A stretch of 64,000 nucleotides of DNA from Brachionus plicatilis (GCA_010279815.1 QEOQ01000515.1:215050-279049), one strand, 5' to 3'; positions 30,419-43,845 are shown, counted from the stretch's first letter. Notes: generated from the letters alone by a model not told the origin. Made by a program: numbers and translations.

Positions 30419-33400
30419 ATGTCTATCGGTATTGCTCAAATAAAGCAGGTAATTGGCTTACGAGGCCAAATTACCAATTGTATATTCTATCAGGACGAGC
30501 AAACAATTGTCTATCCGGCCGGATCAAACATCATTGTCTACAACATTGACCAAAAAATACAAAAATTCATTCCAAATGCAGACAATTCAGTGCTCACAAC
30601 CATGTGTGTCAGCCAGAATAAAAGATACATTGCTGTAGCGGAAAAAATAGCCAACAAACCCCTAATCACAATCTACGACTTGCATACACTTAGAAAAAGA
30701 AAAACTCTGACCATCAACGAGACCAACTCGTCCGAGATTGTGAGCATTGCTTTTTCTCCGGACAGCAAACACTTGATTACCCAGACCGGATCACCCGATT
30801 GGACTTTGTACTATTGGTCATGGGAAAAATCAAAAATAATGGCTTTTGCCAAAGTTACTGCCAATTCACAAACAAACGCAACTGTCACACAAGTAAAAAA
30901 ATTTTTTTTTTGAATAAAATTTAAAAAAAAATTAATAAAAAATTAAAAAAAAATTATTTTTTTTTTAAGATCTCATTTAACCCTCAAGACAATTCGCAAA
31001 TTTGTGCGGTGGGAAATTCTATTCTTAAAATGTATCGATATGCAGATGGAATACTGAAGAACATAGCTTCGCTTAAGCAAGAAAGCCACAATTTTGTGTC
31101 ACACACTTGGCTTAATGAAGAAAAATTGATTGCCGGCAATGACCGCGCCGAGCTATTTCTAGTTCAAAATTGTGAAATTCTAATGGAATACAAATTGTAC
31201 GACATTAAAGAAAGAGAAGTAGTGGTCTCGCCTGGCAACACATCTAATGAAGAACCAAAGCAAACAATAGTGTCTGACAATCACTCGGTGAATTCCATAA
31301 TTCACTATTCCAAAGGCTTCATTGCTTCATGTGGACATGGAAGAGCGTTTTTGTACGAAAAAAATGATGACAAAGAATTTTACAAGAAAATAAGAGAGTT
31401 GAAAATACCATCAGACCAGGCAAGCAATGATCCAACCAAGACCGAGGAGCAAGTGATTTTGTCCATGTGCATAAGCCCGTCTGAAGAGACTCTTTTGGTG
31501 GTGACTGATTGGCAACAAATTTACCAATTGATATTTTCCAATATCGACATTGGCAAGAGTGAGCATGCCGAATTCAAGTACATGCGACACAGCAATCATC
31601 ATGGATTGGTGACAGGGGTTGATGTGTGCATTAGAAAACCGATCATAGCCACTTGTAGCAGTGACAAATCGGTGAGGATATGGAATTTTGAGAGTGGTGA
31701 TTTGGAGATTTACCGGGAGTTTTCCGAGGAAGCGTACAGCATTGCCTTGCATCCGTCAGGCCTGTATGTTCTTGTGGGCTTCTCAGACAAGCTCAGACTA
31801 ATGAACATTTTAATTGATGACATAAAACAGTTTAAGGAATTCACTATTCGTGGATGCAAGGAGGTATTCTTTAAAGTATTTTGGTTTCATGTATTTTTTA
31901 TTTTTGTGTTTTAGTGTGCATTTTCGAATGGTGGTCACTTGTTTGCTGCCGTGCATGGAAATGTTATACAAATTTATTCAACTACTACCTTTGAGAATAT
32001 ATCGAATCTAAAAGGCCATAATGGAAAAGTTAAACAAATTTTGTGGAATTATGATGACACCAAATTGATTTCGTGCGGCATGGACGGAGGTAAATTAAAA
32101 TTTTGTTTATCATATTAAATTTTTCAGCTATTTTTTAATACATCAAAATTTAAAGAAAAATAGCTTAAAAATGTATAAGAAAATGAAAAAAAATATTAGA
32201 AACAAATTAATTCTGAAATTTAATTTTTTTTTAAAAATATTTTCTATTTAATTTGAAATGAATGATTCAAACTGACTACGGTCTAATAAAGATTTTTCAG
32301 CCAAGTAGCCTAAAAAACGAACTCAAAAGACCAAATAAAAATAGATTGATTTGCTTTAGAAAGTTTTGACATATTTTAATGACCAAGTTGTTCAATATTT
32401 TGATTTATCACTTTTGTTAAATTTTTAATCAATTCAAATTCAAAAATAGCTTTTAGTAAGATTATCTCAATTTTTTAAGGAAAAATAAATTTTATTCCAA
32501 CCAAATAATTTCCAATTTAAGCTCTTTTTTTAAATTTTTTAAAATTTCGTTCACAAAAATTTTAAATTATTTTTTTCATTATCTTTTAATTTTTTTTACT
32601 ATTATTTGTGGTAAATTTAGTAATTTTTGGTTAAATTTTAAAATTAAAAATCAGAATCATTGAAATTAAAATCTAGTACTATTTTCAATTATTAATTTTA
32701 CTTAAAAGTTTTATAGTTTTTAGTTTTATTTGCTATTAAAAAGCTAATAAATTAAAAAGTAATGACCATCAAAATTAAACAAGTATTTGTAATGTTTTTA
32801 GAAATACTGTCTGGAAAAATAGTGCTTTTTATCTTTAAGAAATACCTAAAATACTTCAAAAATAATTAATTCTTAATAAGTATTTTTGAGGTGTTGGTGC
32901 ATAAATTCAATAATCAAAAACTTATTCTAATCATGGTTGCTGTTGGATGGATATTAGTTTTTATATTAATAAGAAAATCCACAAAAAAATTTAATTCAAT
33001 TTTTGGTTTATTTTGTGAGTATTTTGCCAATTCAAAAAGATTTCTTTTCACACAAAAAGCAAAACGGAAAGACTTTTTCAATGTAATTTGCCAACACTAG
33101 TCTAAAGTGGAAAGAAAAAAAAGAAAAATCAGTATAAAGTATCCCTTTGAGTAATTTTATCTTATTTAAAAATTCTTCGTCCAACTGCCTTAGATTAAAA
33201 TTTTTTTTTTTTGTTTTTGAATTTATTTTTGGCCCTTGGAGGCTTCAATGTGAACAGATTCCACTTTTTAAAAAAACTGCTATAAAATTTCAATATTTTA
33301 GAGCTTAATAAAAAAAAAATTTTTTTGAACAAAAACAAAATTTTAATAATAATAATAATAAATAAATAGCTATAATGTGGCTGGCCACATGAAATGGAGT

Positions 33401-36400
33401 TTTAGTATCCATTGTAATAGCTTTCTAAATTCAGCCTGTCAAATTTATTTTTGAATTCGTTTTTGTCATTTGATAGGACTGCTTCTTTTGGTAGATTGTT
33501 CCAAACGCTTGATACTCTGTTTGTGAAGAAATTGTGACGTGGATCACAGTTTTTGACTAGTTGTCTTTCTATCTGGAATTCGTGTGACCTTAATTGATAT
33601 GTCGATTGAAATGACTGTTCATTTTTAAACACAATTTTATTAAACCAGTTAATTTCATCAAATCCCTTAACTATTTTAAACATTTGTATAAAATCACCTC
33701 TAAGTCTTCTGATTTCAAGTGTTGTCAAATTTAATTCTTACAATCTTTTTTCATAAGATATTCTCCTGATTTCAGGCACGAGCCTTGTTGCTCGTCTTTG
33801 AACAGCTTCGATGGCATTTATGTCTGTCTTCAAGTAAGGTCTCCAAATTGTTAACTCCATACTCAAGATGAGTTCTGACAAACGCTTTGTAAAGTCTTGA
33901 TACTGAATCCTTATTGTGGAATTTAATTGTTCTTTTTATCATTCCAAGAACATTATTTGCTTTTTTTATTGACGAGTTTATGTGAGTTGTCCACTTTAAA
34001 TTTTCAGATAATGTGATACCTAAGTCTTTCTCTTGTTTTGTTTTTGAAATTTGCTAATTATCTATGTAATATTCGTTGTAATGATTTTTGTTTCCAATGT
34101 GTAAAATCTTGCACTTATCTTCATTTAGACAAATAAGCCATTTTTTGGTCCAGTAATGAATTTCGTTTAGGTCGTTTCTGAGTACGTCAGACTTTTCGAC
34201 TTCATCAAGCATCGTTCCTAATTTAGTATCGTCTGCAAATAATTCATAAAAACTACTTACTTTATCAGTTAAGTCGTTTATATATATGATAAAAAGTATT
34301 GGTCCTAAGACTGATCCTTGTGGAACACAACTTGAGACTTGTGTCCAAGCTAAAACTGTGTTTCCTTGGACTAATCTCTGTTTACGATTAGTAAGATATG
34401 CTTTTATCGAGTTGACTATTTTATTATCAAGACCAAAGTTTTCTAATTTAAGTAAGAGTCTTTTATGTGGTACGGTGTCAAATGCTTTCGCAAAGTCGAG
34501 ATAAACTATGTCCATTGGGATACGTTTATTAAGCGACTCAGTAGTCAGTTCCATCATTTCAAGTAAGTTGGTGATGCATGATTTATTAGTCAAAAAGCCA
34601 TGCTGTCTTATAGAAAGCAACTTATTTTCGGTTAGAAATTTGATTATTGACTTTTTCATGAGTTTTTCTATGACTTTGCACGGTATTGACGTTAATGAAA
34701 TAGGTCTGTAGTTTTCGGCAAATAGTTTACTTCCTTTTTTAAGAATAGGTGTGATATTTGCTTCGGTCCACTTGCATGGAACTGAACCAGATAGGAAAGA
34801 TCTTATAAAGATTAATGAGAGGGGTTTTGATAATGCATCAGCCGATTTTTTTAGTACTATAGGATTAATCAAGTCGGAACCCACACTTTTATAAAAACCT
34901 AATGCCTTGAGTTCACTACAAACGTTGCCCGCTGAAAAGCATATTATTAAAAGCATTTTATTAATAAAACATAATAAAAACTTGATGTTAAGCTGTTTAT
35001 GAGTGGGACACAATTACGGGCAAAAGAACTGGCGAATACGTGCTAAAAAATTGTAGTTACACAAGTGTTGGTATAAGCCAAGATGCCAAAAATATCTACG
35101 CAGTCGGTTCGGACCGCAAGCTCAAAGAAATTTCTGATTCACAGGTATTTTTTGTTGTCAACTTATTTAATAGAACATTTTTTGAACTATTCCTAGTTTG
35201 ATAATTTAAACGAGTCAAATTACTCGTCAAATCGGGTCTATGAGGTATTCAAAACCTAAAAACGCTTTTAATCATAACTTAAACTGCCTGCCGATTTAAA
35301 AAATTTTATTGTGACACAAAATTAAAAAAAAATTTAAGATTTTAAGAGAAATAGATGTGGAAGAGGAAGATGTGATTCCGATGACAGTGGCATTGTCAAG
35401 ATCTGGCCGCATGCTCTTCGTGGGCACCAACAAAGGCGCCCTCAGAAGCTACAAGTTCCCGTTGACCAAGCCAACCGAGTACCAGGAGCATATTGGTCAT
35501 ACCAAATCCATAACGCGCATGAAAGTATCTTGGAATGACGAATATGCCATCACTTCCAGCGAGGACGGAACTATTATTCTGTGGAAAATTCAAGACAAAG
35601 AAGGACGCGGCGCCAAACGCGACAAAGAAATCGGCTGGGCCGAGGAAATTTTGATCACCAAATCGGACCTGGAGGAAAAAAATCAGCTCATGAACGATCT
35701 GAGAAACCGGGTAAATGAGCTGAAGACTGAAAACGAGTACCAGATGAGACTGAAAGAGATGAGCAATGCGGACAAAATAAAAGAGCTGACCGAAAAGTTT
35801 ATCCAAGAGATGGAGTCTTTGAAGACCAAAAATCAGGTGCTGAAGGCTGAGAAAGAACGATCGGACACCAAGCATGAACAAGAGACAGCCAATATATACG
35901 AAAAGCACAACAAGGAATTACAGGACTTGGAGAGCACCAATAATCAAAAGCTAATGATGGAGTATGACAAGTTCCAAGATTTGCAGACCAAAACGCAAAA
36001 AATTCAAGAAGATTATGAGCGACAGCTGACCGAAATGGAGCAAAGCAAAGAAAAGGCCATCAATGAAATGCAGGAGCACTACGAAAATGTCATCCACAAG
36101 CTCAATATTCAAATTGAGAAGTTCAAAGAGGAGATAAATCAACAGTCCAAAGAATACGAGGAAACAAAGCGACAGATCGAAGAGGACTGTGACACTGAAA
36201 TCATAGACATCAAAACCAAATATGAAAAAAGACTCAAAGAACAAATTGAAGTTAATGAAAAAAATTTATCCGAGGCTAAAAATTATAAAAATAAAGTATG
36301 AAAAATTTTTTTTTTTAATTTTTAAAATTTTTTAAATTCTTTAAATTTTTTGAATTTTTAAAATTTTTTAAATTCTTTAAATTTTTTGAATTTTTAAAAT

Positions 36401-38592
36401 TTTTTGAATTTTTAAAATTTTTTGAATTTTTAAAATTTTTTGAATTTTTAAAATTTTTTTTTTTATTTTTATTTTAACTTAGAATAGCAAATTGGTGTTG
36501 GATGTGGAAGAGTACAAAAAAAAAATAGAGGGCCTGAATGAAAGCTTGCAAAAAGCTAACAACATGATCAATAGTTTGAAGAAGGACATTGAAAGCTCCA
36601 AAAAAGAGATACAAGAGCGTGACGATACAATTCAGGACAAAGAGAAAAGAATATATGACTTGAAAAAGAAGAACCAAGAATTGGAAAAGTTCAAATTTGT
36701 GCTTGACTACAAGATCAAAGAGCAGAAGAAAATGGTCGAGCCGAGAGAAATGGAAATCAAGGACTTGAAGGAAGAAAAGACAAAAATGGAGTCCGAACTA
36801 GAACGCTTTAATAAACAAAATAATCAATTGGACTTGATCAACAAGGAAAAGGATGCCAAACTGGGCGCTCTACAAAAAGAACTAAAGGATGAACGAAACA
36901 AAAAGAGAAAAGCTGAGCTTGAGCTTAAACAAATTAAGACCGATATTCACAATTGTGTCGGCTATATACAAGAGCCAAAATCGTTGAAGGAAACAATAAA
37001 GAACATTTTTGAGAAACATGTTCATGATGATGTGGTAAGAAATTTATTTCGTTCATTTTTTTATTTAGAGTTTATCACATAAATTTAAATTTAAAAAATT
37101 ACTTAAATAATGAAATTATTTAATTGTGATGTTCAAGTCAATAAATTTAATAAATTTCAATTTCAGACTCATTGGCATTAATTTGAAAATAAAAAAATAA
37201 TTCAAATAATTATAAAATTAAAGGTTTAAGTAGTCAAAATATATTTTAATGAAATACAATTAAGAATTATTTCAGTAATCTTATTTAAACTGGTCTAAAC
37301 AAAACTAAATTTAAAAGACCAAAAATTTAATATTTAAAGATTGTTGATTAATTTTAATTTTTGTCTTATAAATTAAGACTTAGATTTTTTTTATTTAAAA
37401 ATTTAATGTGAATTAGATTTTAGAATTTTTTTATTTTTTGAAATTTCATCCTAAATTTCATTTATCAGATTTTAAAATTTTTTAAATTGAGTGCTTAAAA
37501 AGTCTATAAGCTGTGCTAAACAATTATTTTTTACTAAAAAAAATAATCGTAAGATTAAAAAGATGATGATGTATCAATTCGTAGAAAAACCAATTTATAT
37601 AAAAATAATAAAATATTGTAATTTAAAATAAAATTTTGTAATAAATAAAATGTGATTATAAAATTATAAAATTTATAAAATTTTTTTTAGATTGATTTTT
37701 TTAGATTTTAATTTTATTAAGTTGCTTATCTGTACTGATCTATAAAGCTCTTTCAGATAATTTTTGACAAAATTTATACAATGAAAAAATCAGCACCTAA
37801 ATTATTTTTTTTAAAATTATCACTGATTATTGTTCATTGAAAAAACAATAAAAATTAACTTTCTATGATAAATTTTTTTTTAAAATTATTCTAGGATAAA
37901 AAATCTACAAATTGTACGTTCACAGCAAAATTATTCCTTTTGTTGAAGTTTTTTCTTGGTAAAGTTACCTAAAACAAAAATTTAAAATTTTTAATTCCAA
38001 TTTTTAAAAGTTAGTTATAGAACTAATTTTTTTCATAAATTGTATTGTCTTGAAATATTATTCTATTTTTTAAATCATTAAAATAATCAAAATAAAATAA
38101 TTAAATTAAATTAAAATTTTTTTCTAGACTGAAGCTGCTAACATTGACCAAGACATTCAGAAAGAGTATGCTCGACAGCGCGATCACTTGGAAAAGACGG
38201 TCAACTCTCTGAAACACAAGCTTCTAAAAGATTCAGAGATTCACAAAACAGACAACATTCGAATAATGCAGGAAAATGTGACTTTAATTAAAGAAGTAAA
38301 TGATTTGAGGCGAGAATTGAAGATATCAAGATCGAGAAATCAGGATTTGGAGACTGCGTTGGGCATAAGTCGAAAAAATGCGGCTTCGACCACTGATGCC
38401 ATCGTTCAAGCATTGCATGTTCATCAAGGTAATCATTTGATCGAGGAAAAACAGAAAGAACTGGAGAGAATTATTGAGCATCAAAAACAAGAAATTAAAC
38501 GACTAAGAGGAATTATTGAGGATTTGGAAAATCGAGCCTCGAGACCCACATCCAGCTCTCAGCTACCACCAATGCCTATGCCTGTCAAATAA
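30419..38592 (+). CDS. CFAP57: Cilia- and flagella-associated protein 57 (WDR65)
   Basis: Seven coding exons: 30419-30892, 30970-31863, 31915-32089, 34993-35144, 35339-36295, 36483-37034 and 38128-38592. All introns are GT/AG and the frame is continuous, giving 1,222 residues (vertebrate CFAP57 is about 1,250). Residues 1-600 form WD40 propellers (for example [21 protein letters not shown]). From about 625 to the end is coiled coil, with strongly conserved blocks [72 protein letters not shown] and [20 protein letters not shown]. In other organisms CFAP57 helps dock inner dynein arms in motile axonemes. Intron 3 (2.9 kb) holds a decayed LINE on the opposite strand; intron 6 (1.1 kb) is plain AT-rich. 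The ATG is preceded by an X-box-like palindrome. Confidence 0.97.
33335..34950 (-). mobile_element. 5'-truncated LINE in CFAP57 intron 3
   Basis: Minus-strand reverse transcriptase without an intact 5' part, ending in a TTATTATTATTATT tail at 33340-33360. The 5' break falls at about 34945, only some 45 bp from the CFAP57 acceptor. Motifs: [57 protein letters not shown] and FADDT. The wording and C-terminus suit the CR1/Jockey group. Confidence 0.85.
33402..34945 (-). pseudogene. LINE reverse transcriptase pseudogene
   Basis: The frame is open from about 34945 to a stop after YNEYYIDN at 34054. It then continues as [15 protein letters not shown]...[14 protein letters not shown] to a frameshift near 33860 and a further stop near 33737. 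It resumes with [20 protein letters not shown] to the natural end at 33402. The polymerase core retains the FADD aspartates, but the copy cannot make a full protein. Confidence 0.85.
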
Positions 38593-39034
38593 AACAAATT
38601 TTTATTTTTTAAGAAGAATTTTTAGATTTTTCTTTAAATTTTTTTATATTTTATTATTTTTTTTCTAATAAAATGTTTTAAATTTATCAAAGCTCATTTT
38701 AAATATTATTTTCCAAATTCGATAAAAAGTTAAAAATTTAAATTATCTTTTTTTTTTATAATCAAAGACTAAATGTTTGATTCGTTTTATTTTGTTATCA
38801 ATTAAAATTATGAGATAAAGAATATCATTTATTTCTAAATGAAATAAGAGCTGAGTGTTTTTCTCAAAAAGGGTTGTAAAGTTGAAATTTTTGATCTCAA
38901 ATTAAGTTTGTTTTAAATAATTATCCCTAAATGATAAAATTTATTTCTATTTCCCTACTGTTAAAATTTTAATTAATTCAATCTGAAAGATTGAACCAGA
39001 TTTTTGCAAAAGTCAGAAAAAAAGTCAAGTAAGT
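38593..39034. other. AT-rich spacer after CFAP57
   Basis: Includes the likely CFAP57 3' end with AATAAAATG at about 38668. Nothing else was seen. Confidence 0.4.
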
Positions 39035-39330
39035 GACTTGACGCTGAAAAGCTGAGACGTAGACAACTGGGTTGGGTGGGACATGCACTCCGAAGAATTA
39101 CCAAAGACCCAGCAAAAATTTTTCTATGAACCTGAGATTAACTATGGTTTAGTAAAACGTGGTCGAAAAACAACTACGCTTTATAAGTATATATGTGGAT
39201 TATTGTTTCCTGAGAACGCAGAAGTAGCTAAATCAGAATTGGATAAACTGCCAATGGATCGTCTACTTTGGAAGAAAAATGTTGCCGAATGCTGTAAATC
39301 ACTTTTTGATTGAAGAAGAAGAAGTGACTT
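39035..39330 (+). pseudogene. LINE C-terminal fragment
   Basis: Reading LRRRQLGWVGHALRRITKD at the start and LPMDRLLWKKNVAECCKSLF at the end, with KRGRKTTTLYKYI between. This is the classic C-terminal end of a non-LTR reverse transcriptase (R-LGW-GH-LR...RGR...W). It stops at 39313 and is followed by GAAGAAGAAGAAG, likely its simple-repeat tail. It belongs to a different LINE family from that at 33335. Confidence 0.7.
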
Positions 39331-39762
39331 GGCTTTTTAAAATTTTGAAGTGATCTGACTTGAAATTTTTTTGTTTAAAAAAAAAAGTCTTTAAAATTAA
39401 CTTGAAAATTATTCTTCATAAAAAAAGTTTTTTCAAAGACTTTGAAACAAATGTGGCCGCCTTAATAACTACATGGAACTATAAGTCAAAAAACTTTTTT
39501 AAAAATAAAAAAACTTGACTTTTACTTAATGACTTTTAAGCAACTCTGGATTGAACAAAAAAATATCCTTCAATTTAAATAAGGTTTTTGGAAAAAAAAA
39601 ATTTAAATTAAAATATTCTCAAAATTTTATTAACAAAAAGCGGTAAAATTCGAGCCTAAGTAAAAAAAAAAATAACAAATAATTATTTTTTATTAAATAT
39701 AAAACTCTAGAAATAAAAAAAAAAATAACATTGACTAGTGAACAAAAAAAAATTTTTTTTTC
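39331..39762. other. AT-rich spacer, likely 3' UTR of the MITF-like gene
   Basis: Only A/T-rich sequence; no separate feature was recognised. Confidence 0.4.
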
Positions 39763-41570
39763 TTAAAAGCAATCATTGGAAACATTGACCATACATGGAA
39801 TAGAAACAGATATTTGATTAATACTTTGACTATTATCATCAAGAGATTTATTCGAATAACTAGTCGAATTTTGTTTAGCGGGCGAACAAGGTGGCGAAGA
39901 CACCGATGTTAGAACTGGATCTTTGCTATTGTCAGTCATTAATTTAATAAAAGGAGTTGAGGTAATTGATGGAGATGATATCTCGTTTAAACTATCGGTT
40001 TGCTTGGTGTCCTTCGGGCTAGAGGGCTCCTCTTTTGGAACTTTGACATCTTTTTTTTCTCGTTTGGCATCGGTTTTTTTGGTCGAATGTTTGACTCGCT
40101 TTTGTCTCACTGGTCCATTGGTGCTACATACTGTTGTGGTAAAATAATTCTCTTCCAGACTCAAACCAGGTATTTCGATCACATTCTGAGATTGATTGTA
40201 CGGCTCAATATTTTCACCAAATCCCAAACTTAAATCGCCAATTTCACTTGAATTTATTTGATTTAAATTACTCTCTAACATTTGACTATTATAATTTAAA
40301 TTTTGGCTTATGTCTATGCCATTGGAACTGCATATCGATTCAAGCTCTTTGACTCGATTGCACAGTTTTTTATTCAATTGTATAATATACTTGCTGAACT
40401 CTTCGCGTTTTCTCAGTTCGTCATTTTCTCTTTTTATTATTTGAATAAAGTCAACTGATGCCTTCAATATTGATCCTTTATTTTGTTTTGTGTCACTTTA
40501 GAATTTAATTTATTTTTTTGTTGTGGTAAAAAATAAATTTTCCGCAAAATTCCGCGGTAATCAAAAAAAATTGTGGCAAAATTCAGAGGAAAATTTTGGA
40601 AATGTGTGAATTTTGTGACCAATTGATCTGATTTTTTATTTTTGTGAACTTGTTAGTTAATTGTATGAATGAAAATAAATTTTAAAAGATTTTTTAAAAA
40701 TTTCAATAGTTTCTTGAATTTGATTTAGTTAATTTTTAAACTAGCCCATATCAAATTTTTCCAAAAAAAAACTATTAAAAAATACTTGACCAAATTTTAT
40801 GCTCAACAAAAAAATAATTACAAGATAGAGTTTATTTTTAATTTTCTTTTAAAAACAAGTCAAGGAAGACCAATGGGTCACATAATTGACTAGGATACAA
40901 AAAATTATTTACTATTCTCCACTTCTCGGCAATAGTTCTCCAAGTTCTTTAATTCTATCATTTATATTAAATCTGCGTCTTCTTTCGACTTTGAATAAAA
41001 ATTAAAAAAAAAAAATTATTTTTTTTTCAACTTACTCATATTGTGATTATCTTTTCGCTGTCGGTCCTTAATCAATAGCTGCATTTCTTCATCTGTCAAT
41101 TTTTGGCCAGCAAGACTTTTTTTTTTGGCCATTTCGGCAGGATCGGGCTTGTTGGCCTCGAAGTCAAGATTAGTTGAGTTTAAATTGGAAGAAACGGACG
41201 ATGGTGAAGATGAGCCTGTAGACGAGTTGATCGACGGGGTCCTGGTAATCAATTTGGGTGAATAGGTGGTCCCTGGTTGCAGCATTGAATTCATGTATTG
41301 AGCCTGGCCATTGTACTGGTACTGCTGAGAAGAGGGCTGCAGTGTATGGAAATTGTATTGGGAATTTTGGGAACCATAATTGGCATAAGGCACATAGAAG
41401 TCTTCACTCATGAAATTTTGTGCCATCATCTGTTTGGTATTGTCCATGTTCAGATGCTCGGAGCTGGTAATCATCAGGTCATCCATCATGTTCTCTTCGA
41501 TGAAGCGCGCATCGCTTTGCGGATACAAGAACTCGCTGTGGATCATCTTGGACTGATCATGATGCAGCAT
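39763..41570 (-). CDS. MITF: MiT/TFE family bHLH-zipper transcription factor
   Basis: Exons 41570-41036, 40988-40913 and 40495-39763, phases 1 and 2, giving 447 residues. Residues 1-168 are a Gln/Ser/Asn-rich activation-type region. The basic helix-loop-helix starts at about 169: DRQRKDNHNMIERRRRFNIN, then DRIKELGELLPRSGEYDTKQ and NKGSILKASVDFIQIIKREN, followed by a leucine zipper (about 232-262). Each of these three blocks crosses or abuts a splice site and matches the MITF/TFEB/TFE3 sequence closely; the two splices fall inside the basic region and the loop. The family binds CACGTG/TCACGTGA (CLEAR) sites to control lysosome and autophagy genes. Invertebrates usually have one such gene. The C-terminal region is long, Ser/Pro-rich and unconserved. 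Confidence 0.93.
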
Positions 41571-42269
41571 TGTATCAAATTTAATTAAGTTTAAAAACCC
41601 GTTTTTAGAAGAATAAGTTTGATCAAAAGTCGCTTGTTAAGTAAAATATAAAAATAGATAATTAAAAAAGTGATAAATGCTTCTTTTTGATTAGGTAATA
41701 AAAATATAATTTTCAGCTTATTCGGTATCTAATCAAAACAAATTTAGAAGAAAAAAATAAATATATTTTAAGACATTAAAAAGATAATTTTTTTTTTTCA
41801 AAAAAAAAGATAATTTTATCTATATGTGTACAAATTTAAAGACTTTGAAAAGACCTGGTCGAAGTGATTAAATCTTGACCAAGTTGGCTTATCTATCATA
41901 GCTCAAGAAACCGGGTTAATTTTTTTTTTTTTTTTTTGTTAAGTGATTCATTTTCTGTAAAGATAAATTGTTTGGTAAGCTCTTGAACAAACTAGAAAAA
42001 TATTTTCTCTCCTAGATGAAATCTAATAGCAAAGTTTCAAGAGCCGTTTTTAAATATTTGTTTACATGTTTAATTTAATTTGACGTCTTGTAGAAATTTA
42101 ATAATTAATAATGAAATTTAATAAGATAAAATATTTGTGCAATGTATCTAGGAAAATTTGGCTTTCATTCCACTGGACCGAGCTTAAAGATAAAACAAAT
42201 CTTTGAACATTTTTTTTTCAAAATATTTATTTGATAAAAAAAAAAATTAAAAAAATAAAAAATAATTAT
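41571..42269. other. Upstream region of the MITF-like gene
   Basis: AT-rich, with a poly-T run near 41920. No recognised feature apart from a possible promoter. Confidence 0.4.
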
Positions 42270-43310
42270 TTAATAGTTTAATACTTTTGATTGAGATCCA
42301 GTATCGTGAGAGAACAAAATTTTTTTGACTCCAGCTATGCTTAAGAGTGTGTTAATAGGTGTATGATCACGGGCTGTTTTGTCCGCGTGAAAATAATGCA
42401 CTGTCAAGTCCGGGCTCAGGATCAGACTTCCTCCTTGTTGATCAAAATTTCCCTGATAGTCGAACTTGCTTGATGAAGTAACAGCTCTGTACAGTGAAGA
42501 AAAAAAGCCCCCAATACTCGATGACTTGACATGTGGACTGTCTCCTGGTCGGCCAATTTCTTTATTTTTCTGAAACCCAAGCCGGTTGTACACATCATAA
42601 TCAGTATCGCAAAATACCATGTATGGATAGTTGGTCAATTTTTTGAATTCCTTAAATTTAATAAAAAAAATCTCAAAAATATTAAAAGAAATTTTTTTTT
42701 TCTTACTCGGATGTGTTTCCAATGAGCACAGCCGATTAACACCAATCTAACTTGAGCTTGCTTCAAGTTTTGCCGAGGAACTAGAGCTAAATCTTCAACA
42801 TACTCTTTTGTTGTAAAACATAAAAAACTCTTTTTATTTAGAAAAAAAAAATAATTAGTTTTTTTTTTTACCACTGTGTTAAATATTTAAAGCTCATTTG
42901 AATAATTAAACAAATTCATTCAACGATCAGGTGAATTTAAATTTAATATTTCACTGTTTTTAGCAAAACATATAATTTTTTATCTTATTAATTAAATTTT
43001 TTTTAGACTCGTGCTTCAGCATCTAGCTTTTGATATAAAATATCACTGAAGCCAATTTTGGAAAAAAAAATAAAAAAAATTTCAATTTTTATACAATAAG
43101 ACTTACCCTGACAAAGACAAAAATAGTTCTAAATTCGGACCACAGTTCACTCATAGTGTGCCGATTGCCAACTTCATCATAAACAATACATTCTCCTATT
43201 TCTTTCAGGCGTGACGTGGTTAACTTTGGCTCATCGCCGTCCAAGTTAATAATAAACTGTGAAGGTGGCACTGCTGCTTTTTGTTCAAAAAATTTCTTAT
43301 TTTCTTCCAT
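42270..43310 (-). CDS. PRXL2C: Peroxiredoxin-like 2C (AhpC/TSA-type, AAED1)
   Basis: Exons 43310-43107, 42829-42707 and 42650-42270, all phase 0, giving 235 residues. A thioredoxin-like fold is indicated by TIFVFVRSFLCFTTKEYVED, RLVLIGCAHWKHI and YPYMVFCDTDYDVYNRLGF. The late part contains SPHVKSSSIGGFFSSLYRAV, FDQQGGSLILSPDLTVHYFH and DHTPINTLLSIAGV, matching PRXL2C along its length. Human PRXL2C has a CxxC-like pair in the active-site loop (FLCYICKEY). Here the first Cys is kept (C72) and the second is Thr (T75), so a two-Cys mechanism within that loop is not possible. Its substrate is unknown. It is on the same strand as, and 109 bp downstream of, the small gene at 43419-43845. Confidence 0.9.
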
Positions 43311-43418
43311 CTAAAACTAAACTAGCAATCATTAACAAAAAAATGTATGTAAAACGTTGTAAGGCGTTTTAATTAAAAATAATAAAAAAAAAAAATTTTT
43401 TTTAATTTTATTAAAAAT

Positions 43419-43845
43419 CTAATCTTTAGGAGACAAAACAAAATCTTCGTGCAAAAAAGCTGGTTTACGTTGAATGGGCATCAAATGAATTCCATTTGGA
43501 CTTGGATGCTGTTGATTCTGTTTAAGCAACAAATTGTTCTCAGAAGTGAAAAAATGATTAATTCTGTTTTTGTAAGCCTGAATCGGTTGTATTCCGTACC
43601 TTGGTCCATTATCAGCTATAGTCCTTAAATAAATTGTAAAAGTTGTTTTATAAAGTTTTTTATTTTATACTTGGTGTATAGGGATGATGGTTTGGCCGCT
43701 TTGCCAGACAAAAAATTGCGTTGTTTAGTCAAACCTGAGCTGATTAATTGCTTTTTTCTGTGCTCTTTAAAAAAAATTAATTAACTTTAATTAATTCATA
43801 TTTATTAAAAGTTAAATAATTTCTAAATACATTAAGCCAAAACAT
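43419..43845 (-). CDS. Small unrecognised protein, 103 aa, three exons
   Basis: Proposed exons 43845-43831 (15 nt, MFWLN), 43762-43671 and 43623-43419; the frame is continuous to TAG. The body reads HRKKQLISSGLTKQRNFLSG, then SSLYTKTIADNGPRYGIQPI, INHFFTSENNLLLK and LMPIQRKPAFLHEDFVLSPKD. Exons 2-3 have good splice signals and clear coding composition; the tiny first exon is the weakest part. The basic, proline/tyrosine-containing style resembles small axonemal microtubule inner proteins, but I do not recognise a family, and that comparison is only an impression. Confidence 0.6.

Noticed and set aside
32891..33100. 69-codon plus-strand frame with a hydrophobic stretch in CFAP57 intron 3
   Set aside because: Intronic, short, no homology; the hydrophobic run is expected from T-rich sequence.
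35396..36677. Long minus-strand frames over CFAP57 exons 5-6
   Set aside because: They mirror the Lys/Glu-rich coiled-coil codons as Phe/Leu-rich frames; a known shadow effect.
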